Below, one piece after another: positions 28,444 through 37,050 of a stretch of DNA of 64,000 nucleotides; position 1 is the first letter of the stretch, and every line of letters starts with the position of its first letter. The stretch covers positions 1 to 64,000 of the forward strand of contig NZ_CP088274.1 in NCBI RefSeq assembly GCF_020731415.2, in the 5' to 3' direction. This stretch comes from Phyllobacterium sp. T1293 (lineage in GTDB: Bacteria > Pseudomonadota > Alphaproteobacteria > Rhizobiales > Rhizobiaceae). The notes under the pieces were generated by a model. That model saw nothing but the letters and a program-made list of their open reading frames with translations, had not been told where the DNA came from and searched no databases. The position numbers and the translations under genes were made by a program.

Positions 28444-29160
28444 ATGTCCCAAGATTCCGCTGCCAAATTTGATAGTTCCCGAGCTGCGGAGTACGCACGG
28501 CAAAGCCGGATTGCTTTGGCGGGCTACGATGCTTGCCACGAGCTTTCGGCCTGCATGCTTTCGGCAGTGCTTGGTGCGGGAACAAAGGCGAGGTTATTGG
28601 TCGTTGGAGCCGGTGGAACAGCCGGTGAGATCATAGCCGCCGCAACACTGGAACCAGATTGGTCATTTGTCGCCGTTGATCCGTCACCACCAATGCTGGA
28701 GCTGGCGAAGGCCGAATTGGCTGCAGCCGGATTGGAGCAGCGTGTGAAAACGGTCCTTGGTCACCTTGCCGAAATCTCCATAACACCATCTTTTGACGCG
28801 GCTATCATGATTGGCGTCCTGCATCACCTGCAAGATGACGAAGCAAAAAGCGAAATCCTCACGCAGATTGCAGCGCGTCTTAGACCGGGCGCTCCACTGG
28901 TCCTTGCCGGAAATTATCGAACCTATGCTTCGCAGCCGCTCCTGATGAAAGCTTGGGCCACACGTTGGCGGATGAATGGTGCCGGTCCCGAGGAAATCGA
29001 GGTCAAGATGGGCAAGATATTGCAGGGAGCCGAACCACCTGAATCGGAAGAGGCTATTGCCATTTTGCTCTCCGAGGCGGGGTTTGATACTCCATGCCGC
29101 TTCTTTTCCAGCCTGTTCTGGGGCGCTTGGTTGACACGCCGTATATCTGACGGTCTGTGA
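28444..29160 (+). CDS. Class I SAM-dependent methyltransferase
   Basis: About 238 residues. SAM motif I is LLVVGAGGTAGEIIAAATLE (about residues 50-70), then FVAVDPSPPMLELAKAELAA and the motif II/III segment FDAAIMIGVLHHLQDDEAKSE. A longer frame begins at 28396, but GAAGGA precedes the ATG at 28444 and the extension is not conserved-looking. It stands alone between a LysR gene and a convergent MocR gene. The substrate is unknown. Confidence 0.8.
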   Translation: MSQDSAAKFDSSRAAEYARQSRIALAGYDACHELSACMLSAVLGAGTKARLLVVGAGGTAGEIIAAATLEPDWSFVAVDPSPPMLELAKAELAAAGLEQRVKTVLGHLAEISITPSFDAAIMIGVLHHLQDDEAKSEILTQIAARLRPGAPLVLAGNYRTYASQPLLMKAWATRWRMNGAGPEEIEVKMGKILQGAEPPESEEAIAILLSEAGFDTPCRFFSSLFWGAWLTRRISDGL

Positions 29161-29264
29161 CGCGGACACGGTTCATTCAGATCAAGAACGAACTATTTGG
29201 CGACATACCATGATAGCGCATCATCAAACCTCAACTGGTTCGACGTCTCTGTGGGAATTCACAA

Positions 29265-30755
29265 TCATGATGGTTTGAAATCCGCGAAGACAGCGGCCAA
29301 ACGTCTTGTACCGATATCGGCCTCGGCATCTGTTAAAGCGGAGAAACCCAATAACAGACCTTGATCGGAAGTAGGCGCGATATGCATTGGCGAAATAGGC
29401 AGAACAGAAACGCCATGGTCGCGTGCGCCACGCGCTAACACTGTGTCATCATTTTTCGCACGAACGCGCGCCAGAAGATGGACTCCCTGTTGGGGCGGGC
29501 TCACTTTCAGATGTTCGAAGAGGCGCTCATGCAACAGTGACACCAACACATCACGCGACTGCCGGTAGGCATCGCGCAATCGTCGTAAATGGCTTGAGAA
29601 ATGTCCTTCAGCCAGAAAGTCAGCGACCACCAATTGTTGAAATGGCGCGGGAAAACGATCAAGGAGTGCGCGCATGGCGCGAAACGCCGGAACCAAATCG
29701 TCCGGCACCACCAGATAGCCAAGACGAAATCCGGGGAGCAGAGCCTTGCTGAAAGTGCCGACATAGATGACACAGTGATGCTCATCAATCCCCTGCAGGG
29801 CGGCAAGTGGCGGCCCATCATAACGGAACTCGCTGTCGTAATCATCTTCAATGACCCAGGCCCCGGCGGTTGCAGCCCAATCAAGGAGCGCCAGCCTGCG
29901 CGCCATGGGAAGCACCACGCCCGTGGGATATTGATGCGATGGGGTGACATAAACAGCCCGTGGTCTGACGGTGAGTGCTGCGAGGGCGGAAACGTCAATG
30001 CCATTGTCGTCAATCGGTACGGGCGCAAGGGTTGCCCCGTGCGCCATCAAGGCATGCCGGGCGGGCGGATAACAAGGGTCTTCCACCGCAACGACATCGC
30101 CCGGATCAAGTAAAGCACGGATTGCCAGATCGATTGCCTGTTGTGACCCCGCCGTGATGAAGATGCGGTCCGGTAAACAGCGCACACCACGCGCCGCAAG
30201 AAGATAAGCAGCCACCGCTTCCCGCAGCCACGCTTCCCCCTGTGGGTTGCGGTAATGATCCGACAAGGTGCCGACATGGCGATGAGCGATACGATTGAGG
30301 ATCGCGCGCGTCTTTTCGTCCGGTGGCGTGCGTCCCGTAGCAAACGGGACCTGCGGTGGCGGATCGGGCTGATGGAACGTAGTGATGACAGTACGGGCAG
30401 CGCGGGAAAGAAGGCGATCCCGTTCCGGCCCCGACCATCCCTCTCCGCCCGGACGTCCGGAGCGTTCAGGCACATCGGACGAAACGAAAGTGCCCGAGCC
30501 GATGCGGCCAACGGCATAACCTTCGCTCAGGAGTGTTTCATAGGCCTCGATGACCAGGCCACGGGACACACCCCAAAATTGTGCGCCCGCACGCGACGAG
30601 GGAAGCCGTGTCCCCGGCTGCATCGCCCCGGCGATGATCGCCGCCCGCAGAGCGAGATAAAGCTGTCGGACAAGCGGCACCGGAGAAGCCCTGTCGATGC
30701 CGATAGTAACCAGATGTGATGTGCCCTCGCGCCGGCGCGAGCCTTCAACTGTCAC
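29265..30755 (-). CDS. MocR-family regulator (GntR domain fused to aminotransferase domain)
   Basis: A 496-residue fusion. The N-terminal winged helix includes PLVRQLYLALRAAIIAGAM and VSRGLVIEAYETLLSEGY. The C-terminal class I aminotransferase domain has YRNPQGEAWLREAVAAYL, FITAGSQQAIDLAIRALL and the PLP-Lys motif GTFSKALLPGFRLGY. Family members such as PdxR and GabR sense PLP or an amino-acid aldimine. The start is a GTG at 30755. It is divergent from the MFS exporter at 30860 and probably regulates it. Confidence 0.9.
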   Translation of the reverse strand: MTVEGSRRREGTSHLVTIGIDRASPVPLVRQLYLALRAAIIAGAMQPGTRLPSSRAGAQFWGVSRGLVIEAYETLLSEGYAVGRIGSGTFVSSDVPERSGRPGGEGWSGPERDRLLSRAARTVITTFHQPDPPPQVPFATGRTPPDEKTRAILNRIAHRHVGTLSDHYRNPQGEAWLREAVAAYLLAARGVRCLPDRIFITAGSQQAIDLAIRALLDPGDVVAVEDPCYPPARHALMAHGATLAPVPIDDNGIDVSALAALTVRPRAVYVTPSHQYPTGVVLPMARRLALLDWAATAGAWVIEDDYDSEFRYDGPPLAALQGIDEHHCVIYVGTFSKALLPGFRLGYLVVPDDLVPAFRAMRALLDRFPAPFQQLVVADFLAEGHFSSHLRRLRDAYRQSRDVLVSLLHERLFEHLKVSPPQQGVHLLARVRAKNDDTVLARGARDHGVSVLPISPMHIAPTSDQGLLLGFSALTDAEADIGTRRLAAVFADFKPS

Positions 30756-30859
30756 GTTTGATACCCCAAGTGGTTCCCGCGAGCGGCTTCAAGTGGTCCT
30801 GTTATTTGATGTCGAATGGCAAGATAATCGAACCAATTATTCATTTGAGTCAAGAGATC

Positions 30860-32044
30860 ATGCGCACATCACACGCCAACTACCTGTTTATGGGAAGCCT
30901 TCTAACTGCCGCTGGCTATGGAGCGACATTCCTCCTTACCGAGCATTTCCGCGCATTTGGCGGTAGCGAGATCGACACGGGCATTACGCTTGGCGGCGCA
31001 ATGTTCGGCACCTTGATTGGAGTGCCTTTGGTGGGCTGGTTTGCTGGCCGGTTCGGCGCAGCTCGTATGGGAGCGCTGGGCGCGCTGGCCGTGTGCGCCG
31101 GTTACATTATCCTTGCTTCCCTGAAGACCTTGTCGCCGCTGATCGGCGGAGCTGGCTTTCTCATTGGGCTTGGGTGGGGAATATTCTATCTCGCTGCACC
31201 AATGGCATTGTCCGAGCGCGTCACCGATACAGAGCGTGGCTTCTGGTTCGCACGCTACGGAGCGTTCCTGATGGCGGGAATTGGCGGCAGCCCGGTTATT
31301 GCTGGCACACTGACGGGCAGTCTTGGGTTTTCTACTCCCGCTGCGTTTCGCCTGATTGCGGCCGCCTGTGTTCTTGCGGCCGTGCTTCTGTGGGTTTTTG
31401 ACAGACTGGCACCAAAGGGTGCTGCTGTTGCACCGGCCTCTTTCAGTGAAGGCTGGGTGCGCAAATTGCCTGATATCGCCCGGACGCGGGCCATCTACCC
31501 GATCCTGATGGTAGGGCTCGGCGCTTGTGTCTTTGGTGGTATTTTGACATTTCAGACCTCGCTGGTACGAGGCACCGGCCTTCAGGCCAGCACGTTCTTT
31601 AGTGTTTACGCCTTAACCGTGGTGGCATCCCGTTTTGTATTGGCACCGGTGGTCAACCGGGCCAATGGTGATCATGTCGCCATTATTCTCCTGTCGCTGA
31701 TGATCCTTGGCGTGGTGGTAAGCTTCGGATTTCACTATGGCGTCTTGGTCCAAATCGCCAGTGCTGTTCTGCTCGGCCTTGGTTATGGCTTGGTTTACGC
31801 AGTGATCCAGACACAAGCGGTGAATGATGGCCCTATCGATCAACGTAACGCTGCAATGACGTGGTTTGTAATCGCTTATTTCGTCGGCATATTCGGATTT
31901 CCCCTACTTGGTGGCTGGATGATTGTCAATTTCGGCACGAATGGCTTACTTGGCGCCATATTGGCCTTCGCGATTGCAGAGCTGGCCGTGGCGCTGCTAC
32001 GTCTGCGCCACGGCCTCTACGCTCTGCCAAAGGAAGCCTCATGA
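30860..32044 (+). CDS. MFS transporter
   Basis: About 394 residues with twelve hydrophobic segments. The MFS loop-2 region is GWFAGRFGAARMG, and the second half begins near VMVG/ILMVGLGACVFGGILTF. It starts at ATG 30860, after AAGAGATC; an open frame upstream to 30716 is not protein-like. It is divergent from a MocR regulator, which suggests transport of an amino acid-related or vitamin B6-related compound, by inference. A small coupled gene overlaps its stop codon. Confidence 0.85.
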   Translation: MRTSHANYLFMGSLLTAAGYGATFLLTEHFRAFGGSEIDTGITLGGAMFGTLIGVPLVGWFAGRFGAARMGALGALAVCAGYIILASLKTLSPLIGGAGFLIGLGWGIFYLAAPMALSERVTDTERGFWFARYGAFLMAGIGGSPVIAGTLTGSLGFSTPAAFRLIAAACVLAAVLLWVFDRLAPKGAAVAPASFSEGWVRKLPDIARTRAIYPILMVGLGACVFGGILTFQTSLVRGTGLQASTFFSVYALTVVASRFVLAPVVNRANGDHVAIILLSLMILGVVVSFGFHYGVLVQIASAVLLGLGYGLVYAVIQTQAVNDGPIDQRNAAMTWFVIAYFVGIFGFPLLGGWMIVNFGTNGLLGAILAFAIAELAVALLRLRHGLYALPKEAS

Positions 32045-32271
32045 GCAAGCCATCGATCACGGATTACCAAGGAGCAGAGAGGGGCCGCACAGAGGCATTG
32101 CCTATACGACCCACGCGATTATACGCGCGCGTCTTCCGGCAGATCTCTTTTATGGGAGCATTGCTTCAGCACCCAAATGATATCAGTGGAAGATGGTCGG
32201 ACCGTTTGGAACGCGATATCGCCGATCGCCTGCTTGTCACGGATCAGGATTGGTCAGATCCGCTTGAATAG
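32041..32271 (+). CDS. Small hypothetical protein coupled to the MFS gene
   Basis: A 76-residue frame whose ATG overlaps the MFS stop (ATGA), so translation is probably coupled. The sequence (MSKPSITDYQGAERGRTEAL..., ISGRWSDRLERDIADRLL) is hydrophilic, with no signal peptide or membrane segment. I recognise no family. It ends 57 bp before the convergent SDR gene. The evidence for a real gene is the coupling and a plausible composition only. Confidence 0.4.
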   Translation: MSKPSITDYQGAERGRTEALPIRPTRLYARVFRQISFMGALLQHPNDISGRWSDRLERDIADRLLVTDQDWSDPLE

Positions 32272-32327
32272 TCACGCTGACCGCCACTGCCATTTTGCCC
32301 AATAAATCCTCATCCTTGGGGATTTGC

Positions 32328-33158
32328 CTATTCCGCATTCTCGAAATCAGTACTGCGGGTAACGGTTTCCCAAGCATCGATCTCATCGGCAATCTGATCC
32401 AGTTTGCTGCGAGCACGGCGCAGCGCGTCGCTGCCAAGCAGTAAATGAAGAGGCGGATTATCGGAGCGAACCAGGGCGATGATTGCTTGCGCCGCGTGAT
32501 CCGGATTGCCCAGCTGTCGACCTGCAGCGGTATCGAAGGCGGCAGAACTCCGTCCGATGGTCTCAGCATATGCAGCATCTTCAGCGTCACTTTTGCGTAT
32601 CGAGTGAGACGAAAGGAAATCCGTCCGGAATGCCCCGGGGGCAACCGCCGTTACTTTGATTCCAAGTGGTGCAACTTCCAGAGCCAGTCCTGATGAAAGC
32701 CCTTCAAGCGCGTATTTGGCGGCAGCATAGACTGCCGATCCGGTGGTTGGCGCACGCCCGGCGATCGACGTGATGTTGATGATGTGCCCGTGGCCCTGTG
32801 TACGAAGGTAAGGCAATGCCGCCCGAATGATCTGGAATGGCGCAAAGACATCGACAGCAAACAGCCGCTCGACATCTGCGTCTGATGCCTTCTCCAAAGC
32901 ACCAAGCAACCCGTATCCGGCATTGTTTACGATGACGTCGATCTGGCCCGCTATCTCGAACGCCTTCGTCACGCTGGCAGCCGCTGCGCTGCCATCGACC
33001 AGATCAACATTCAAGATGTGCAAGGTACCGCGATTATGATCAAGTTCGAATTGCCCGGCTCGAACCGTCCCAATCACAGTATCCCCTTCTGCCAATGCTG
33101 CCTTGGCAAGTGCCTTGCCAAGGCCACGCGAAATCCCAGTGATAAACCAAGTTGTCAT
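32328..33158 (-). CDS. Short-chain dehydrogenase/reductase
   Basis: A 276-residue SDR: cofactor motif TWFITGISRGLGKALAKAAL with an Arg typical of NADP preference, NNAGYGLLGAL, the catalytic Ser in NITSIAGRAPTTGSA, and YxxxK as VYAAAKYALEGL. The C-terminus resembles the classical oxidoreductases often annotated as ketoreductases. It is divergent from the LysR gene at 33272 with a short gap, and is its probable target. Substrate unknown. Confidence 0.87.
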   Translation of the reverse strand: MTTWFITGISRGLGKALAKAALAEGDTVIGTVRAGQFELDHNRGTLHILNVDLVDGSAAAASVTKAFEIAGQIDVIVNNAGYGLLGALEKASDADVERLFAVDVFAPFQIIRAALPYLRTQGHGHIINITSIAGRAPTTGSAVYAAAKYALEGLSSGLALEVAPLGIKVTAVAPGAFRTDFLSSHSIRKSDAEDAAYAETIGRSSAAFDTAAGRQLGNPDHAAQAIIALVRSDNPPLHLLLGSDALRRARSKLDQIADEIDAWETVTRSTDFENAE

Positions 33159-33271
33159 TTTCTATCCTCTTCAATGAACCCAAGAGAAAATGACAGAATG
33201 GCATCGCCTTTATAATACATTCAAAAATTATAGAACTTGTTAGTTTGCCTAAGCAATGTAAGGTGTCAAGA

Positions 33272-34210
33272 ATGGATAGCCTACTCGCCGCTCATGACTA
33301 CAACCAGCTTCGCGCTTTTATTGCCGTTGCTGAATTTCTGAGTTTTACCCGAGCTGCCGATAGCCTCGGCGTTTCCCCTTCAGCTTTAAGCCAGATGGTA
33401 CGAAGTTTAGAGGAACGACTGGAGATGCGCCTTCTCCACCGGACGACACGAAATGTGTCACTGACAGAGGCCGGTGAAAATTTGCTTCAGCGGGTGAAGC
33501 CTGCGGCATTCGAACTCGGAAGTGCTGTCGCACAGGCCCGCCGCTCAGGAGAAAATCCTGCTGGAACAGTAAAGGTACATTCGTTTCGATCTGCAGCCCG
33601 AAAGCATATCGAACCCATTCTTGCCAGCTTCACCGAACGCTATCCCGAGGTGCTACTCGATATCACGCTTGATGACGAAGTTATTGATATCGTTGCAGGA
33701 GGCTTCGATGTCGGCCTGCGCATAGGGGAAGTGATCGAGCGCGACATGATTGCCGTTCGTCTGGGATCAGAACTCCGGCAGGTTGTTGTGGCGACACCTG
33801 ATTACCTCGCCCGTCATGGATATCCGGAGCACCCACGAGACCTCGTTCGTCATCGTTGCATACGCTGGCGCTGGCCGGGCCGGGCGACGCCCTACGCTTG
33901 GGAATTCTTCGAGAATGAAACCTGGTTCAGTGTCTCTGTCGAAGGTCCGTTGATTTTCAGTGACAAGGAAATGGCACTGACAGCAACGCTCAAAGGCATC
34001 GGGATCGGATTTCCAATCGAAGACACGGTTGAAGACCATATCGCCGAAGGAAGGCTCATCAGCCTTCTCGATCCGTGGTGCGCTCTGTTTCCAGGACTGT
34101 TTTTATGCTATCCCAAGCAGCGCCATATGGCACCAGCCCTGCGGGCTTTCATCGATGCCCTGCGAGCCGGGCAGCAGAAAACAGGCGACATGCATGCCTA
34201 TCAAATTTGA
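33272..34210 (+). CDS. LysR-family transcriptional regulator
   Basis: About 312 residues of the LysR family with the N-terminus NQLRAFIAVAEFLSFTRAAD, recognition helix LGVSPSALSQMVRSLEERL and LLHRTTRNVSLTEAGE. This is the common group beside SDR and aldo-keto reductase genes. AAGG lies eight bases before the ATG at 33272. It is divergent from the SDR gene and probably represses it until an aldehyde or ketone is present. Confidence 0.88.
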   Translation: MDSLLAAHDYNQLRAFIAVAEFLSFTRAADSLGVSPSALSQMVRSLEERLEMRLLHRTTRNVSLTEAGENLLQRVKPAAFELGSAVAQARRSGENPAGTVKVHSFRSAARKHIEPILASFTERYPEVLLDITLDDEVIDIVAGGFDVGLRIGEVIERDMIAVRLGSELRQVVVATPDYLARHGYPEHPRDLVRHRCIRWRWPGRATPYAWEFFENETWFSVSVEGPLIFSDKEMALTATLKGIGIGFPIEDTVEDHIAEGRLISLLDPWCALFPGLFLCYPKQRHMAPALRAFIDALRAGQQKTGDMHAYQI

Positions 34211-34273
34211 AGCCTATGGCTGTCGACCGACCGGTTTACTCCAGGCTAAGATTTCTTTGGGCACACGTTTAAT

Positions 34274-34468
34274 TCAATCGCGCACAAGACATGCCATAGG
34301 ATCGAGGCTCGAAGCTTTGCGTGCCGGAACAACGCCAAAGAAAATACCGATGACCCTGGATCAGACAAGAGCCGCGATGATTGAAGCCGGGGAATAGATC
34401 AACTCAAATGGTGTGCTGAACTGACAGAACAGCCAGCCAAACCCCAATGCGACAGCAATTCCACCGCA
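34274..34468 (-). pseudogene. C-terminal remnant of a MacB-type ABC transporter permease
   Basis: The minus strand reads GGIAVALGFGWLFCQFSTP then FELIYSPASIIAALV, a TGA stop (34361-34363), and SRVIGIFFGVVPARKASSLD followed by PMACLVRD and stop. FFGVVPARKASSLDPMACL matches the end of MacB/FtsX permeases (FGxxPARKAAxLDPIEAL), and TPFELIYSPASIIAA matches the last extracellular loop and membrane segment. The first part of the gene is absent; the weak AVAREIGWRG reading near 34560 may be a further trace. The fragment is out of context beside the thiolase operon and marks a deletion or insertion junction. Confidence 0.7.
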
Positions 34469-34593
34469 CCAACTGCTGCAGGCTGCCCATGGCATGACCA
34501 GCAATCAATGTCGAAGAGTCCATGCTCGTGCGCCATTAGCCACGCCACCCAATCTCACGCGCAACCGCAGTTAACAGCCGATCACTTATTTTC

Positions 34594-34607
34594 TTGACAG
34601 TTGTCAA
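34594..34607. promoter_or_regulatory. Shared dyad A upstream of the thiolase gene
   Basis: TTGACAGTTGTCAA is a perfect TTGACA-N2-TGTCAA dyad. TTGACA could also be the -35 box, with AATCAT 17 bp later as a weak -10. Two nearly identical copies occur in the cluster, before the SDR and TetR genes. Confidence 0.7.
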
Positions 34608-34684
34608 AATTAATTAAATCATTTGTCATAGAATTTCAAAGATTATGTGTTTCGACGCACACTTCGAAGATGGAGGCGGGTGAG

Positions 34685-35866
34685 ATGTCACGGCAGGTTG
34701 TCGTTGCCGGAGTCGGCACAGTTCCCTTTTCAAAGCCAACAGCCGGACGGACCTATGTCCAGATGGGAACAGAAGCGATCCGCTTGAGCCTTGCCGACGC
34801 TGGCCTTGAATACAGGCACATCCGGCAAGTATACGCCGGGTATGTTTATGGAGATAGTTGTAGCGGGCAACGCGTAGCCTATGAAAGCGGAATGACCGGT
34901 ATTCCGGTGATCAATGTGAACAACAATTGCGCAACCGGGTCCACTGCGCTTTTTCTGGCGCGGCAAGCCGTCGCGAGTGGCGCCGTTAACTGCGCTCTTG
35001 CGGTCGGATTCGAACAGATGACGGCCGGCGCACTTCACAATGTCTTCGATGATCGCCCCGGCCCGCTCGACAGGTTTGAACAGGAAACCAATGCGTTGAT
35101 TGGTGATATTGGTTTGCCCCCTGCTCTGCGCTATTTCGGCGGTGCCGGTCTTGCTCACATGCAGCAATACGGCACGAAACTCTCCACCTTTGCCAAGATC
35201 CGTGCGAAGGCGAGCCGTCACGCGGTAAACAACCCGCATGCCCTGTTTCGCACCGAATTATCCGAGGATGAAGTCCTGGCATCACCGGTGTTGTGGGAAG
35301 GTGTCATGACACGTCTGATGGCATGCCCGCCTACCTGCGGAGCAGCTGCCGCCATCATTTGCTCGCGCGATTTTGCAAACCGTCATGGTTTGAGCAAACC
35401 CGTGCGTATCAGAGCGCAATCGATGATGACCGATACTCCATCCAGCTTACACGCCCATGATATGCGTAAGGTCGTTGGCTTCAACCTCACATCAAATGCT
35501 TCGGAAGCTGCGTACGACGAAGCCGGTATTGGCCCGGAAGATATGAATGTGGTCGAACTCCACGATTGTTTCGCTCACAATGAACTGATCAGCTATGAGG
35601 CCCTTGGGCTTTGTGCGGAGGGTGCATCAGAAGCATTCGTGGTGGATGGTCGCAATACCTATGGCGGCGATATCGTCACCAACCCTTCCGGTGGACTTTT
35701 GTCAAAGGGACATCCACTCGGGGCAACAGGCATCGCCCAATGTGCAGAACTTGTGCAGCAGTTGCGTGGTCAATCCGGGCATGGGCAGGTGGATGGAGCA
35801 CGACTGGCCTTGCAGCATAATCTTGGTCTTGGAGGAGCCTGTGTTGTCACGATCTACGGCGACTGA
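34685..35866 (+). CDS. SCP2-type thiolase / lipid-transfer acetyltransferase
   Basis: About 393 residues. Nucleophilic Cys82 is in VINVNNNCATGSTALFL; the C-terminal active site has NVVELHDCFAHNELISYE and PSGGLLSKGHPLGATGIAQC, with the second His. The pattern is that of SCPx-like (non-classical) thiolases, which cleave or condense 3-ketoacyl-CoAs of long, branched or sterol-like chains. GGAGG lies eight bases before the ATG at 34685. It is the first gene of the cluster and has a TetR-type dyad in front. The substrate is unknown; release of acetyl- or propionyl-CoA is the family norm. Confidence 0.87.
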   Translation: MSRQVVVAGVGTVPFSKPTAGRTYVQMGTEAIRLSLADAGLEYRHIRQVYAGYVYGDSCSGQRVAYESGMTGIPVINVNNNCATGSTALFLARQAVASGAVNCALAVGFEQMTAGALHNVFDDRPGPLDRFEQETNALIGDIGLPPALRYFGGAGLAHMQQYGTKLSTFAKIRAKASRHAVNNPHALFRTELSEDEVLASPVLWEGVMTRLMACPPTCGAAAAIICSRDFANRHGLSKPVRIRAQSMMTDTPSSLHAHDMRKVVGFNLTSNASEAAYDEAGIGPEDMNVVELHDCFAHNELISYEALGLCAEGASEAFVVDGRNTYGGDIVTNPSGGLLSKGHPLGATGIAQCAELVQQLRGQSGHGQVDGARLALQHNLGLGGACVVTIYGD

Positions 35867-36030
35867 GGCAACGACCGCTGCGTTTGAAAGCGCCTGAAAA
35901 TGTGTGGAGACCAAAGAGTACATTCGAACTAAGCATATGATTTTACAAGATATAAATTGCGAACGCTTCGATGCGTATGCGTCGGATTTTTAAGTCCAAT
36001 TGCCTAGCAGTACAATCGACAAATAAAATC

Positions 36031-36044
36031 TTGACATTTGTCAT
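36031..36044. promoter_or_regulatory. Shared dyad B upstream of the SDR-reductase-ligase unit
   Basis: TTGACATTTGTCAT matches dyad A at 12 of 14 positions and lies 90 bp before the SDR start, in a 267-bp gap. I see no convincing -10 box at the right spacing from its TTGACA. Confidence 0.6.
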
Positions 36045-36133
36045 AAAATAAACGGAACTAAGTTATCCCCGCCACAAGGGGCAAGAGCCGGGCACGAGGA
36101 ATGCACCAGCTCACAAATCAGGAGGAGACGTGC

Positions 36134-36940
36134 ATGGTTGACAAATTGAATTTGGCTGGCCGCAAGGCGCTCGTAACTGGTGGTGCCCGTTCTATCGGCG
36201 CCAATATCGCAGCCGCGCTTACCGCCGCCGGTGCATCTGTCGTCATTGGCGACATTCTCGATGATCTCGGACGCGAAACCGCTGCCAATCTGGCAGCGCC
36301 CGGCATAAAGACCGGCTTTGTACATCTTGACGTAGCCGACGACGCACAATGGGCTAATGCGATACCGAGCGTCATCCAGCAGATCGGCGGCTTTGATATT
36401 CTTATCAATAACGCCGGTATAGAAGTGACCGCATTGGTTGCTGATATCGACGCTGCCAGTTTGCGCCGCATGCTCGATGTGAATGTCCTCGGTACAGCAT
36501 TGGGCATGAAGCACGCGTTCCTTGCAATGCGGCCCGGCGGCCCGGCTGGTGCCGGGGGTGCTGTGGTCAATATTTCCTCAGTGGCTGCCACCATCGCTTT
36601 TCCGGCGATTGCCGGATACTCCGCCAGTAAATCCGCCGTAGATCGCATGACGCGTGTTGCCGCCGTTGAGGCCGGAAAGCTTGGTTACGGCATTCGCGTT
36701 AATTGTATTTTCCCAGGTCTGATTGCCAATGAAATGGGCATAAAGCTTGCCGAAGATATTGTTGCCTTTGGTTTGGCCCCCGATGTGGCAACCGCTGTTG
36801 CCGGTGTTATCGGGCAAACGCCAATGGGCCGCCTTGCAGAGATGCCTGAGGTCGCAGATGCGGCTGTGTTTCTCTGCTCTGACGCCGCCAAATTTGTCAC
36901 TGGTATTGGCCTGCCAGTAGATGGCGGCATGGGAACTTAA
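36134..36940 (+). CDS. Short-chain dehydrogenase/reductase (3-hydroxyacyl-CoA dehydrogenase-like)
   Basis: A 268-residue SDR: KALVTGGARSIGANIAAAL (TGxxxGxG), DILINNAGIEVTALV, catalytic VNISSVAATIAFPAIAGYSA with Tyr and SKSAVDRM (YxxxK). The C-terminus VTGIGLPVDGGMGT is FabG-like. AGGAGG lies eight bases before the ATG at 36134. In this cluster it probably oxidises or reduces a 3-hydroxyacyl-CoA, either in breakdown by the thiolase or in making monomers for the PHA synthase. Direction cannot be told. Confidence 0.85.
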   Translation: MVDKLNLAGRKALVTGGARSIGANIAAALTAAGASVVIGDILDDLGRETAANLAAPGIKTGFVHLDVADDAQWANAIPSVIQQIGGFDILINNAGIEVTALVADIDAASLRRMLDVNVLGTALGMKHAFLAMRPGGPAGAGGAVVNISSVAATIAFPAIAGYSASKSAVDRMTRVAAVEAGKLGYGIRVNCIFPGLIANEMGIKLAEDIVAFGLAPDVATAVAGVIGQTPMGRLAEMPEVADAAVFLCSDAAKFVTGIGLPVDGGMGT

Positions 36941-37050
36941 ACAGCCAAACGGATGATCTGCTTGATGGCAACGATGCCCGATGCTGACCACCCAAATCAC
37001 AGCAATTGATTTCATCAACCGCATACCCAAAACAGGGGAGGATTATTGAA

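Noticed and set aside
34029..34397. 122-codon plus-strand frame spanning the LysR end and the gap
   Set aside because: It overlaps the LysR gene, and its second half is the antisense of the MacB remnant.
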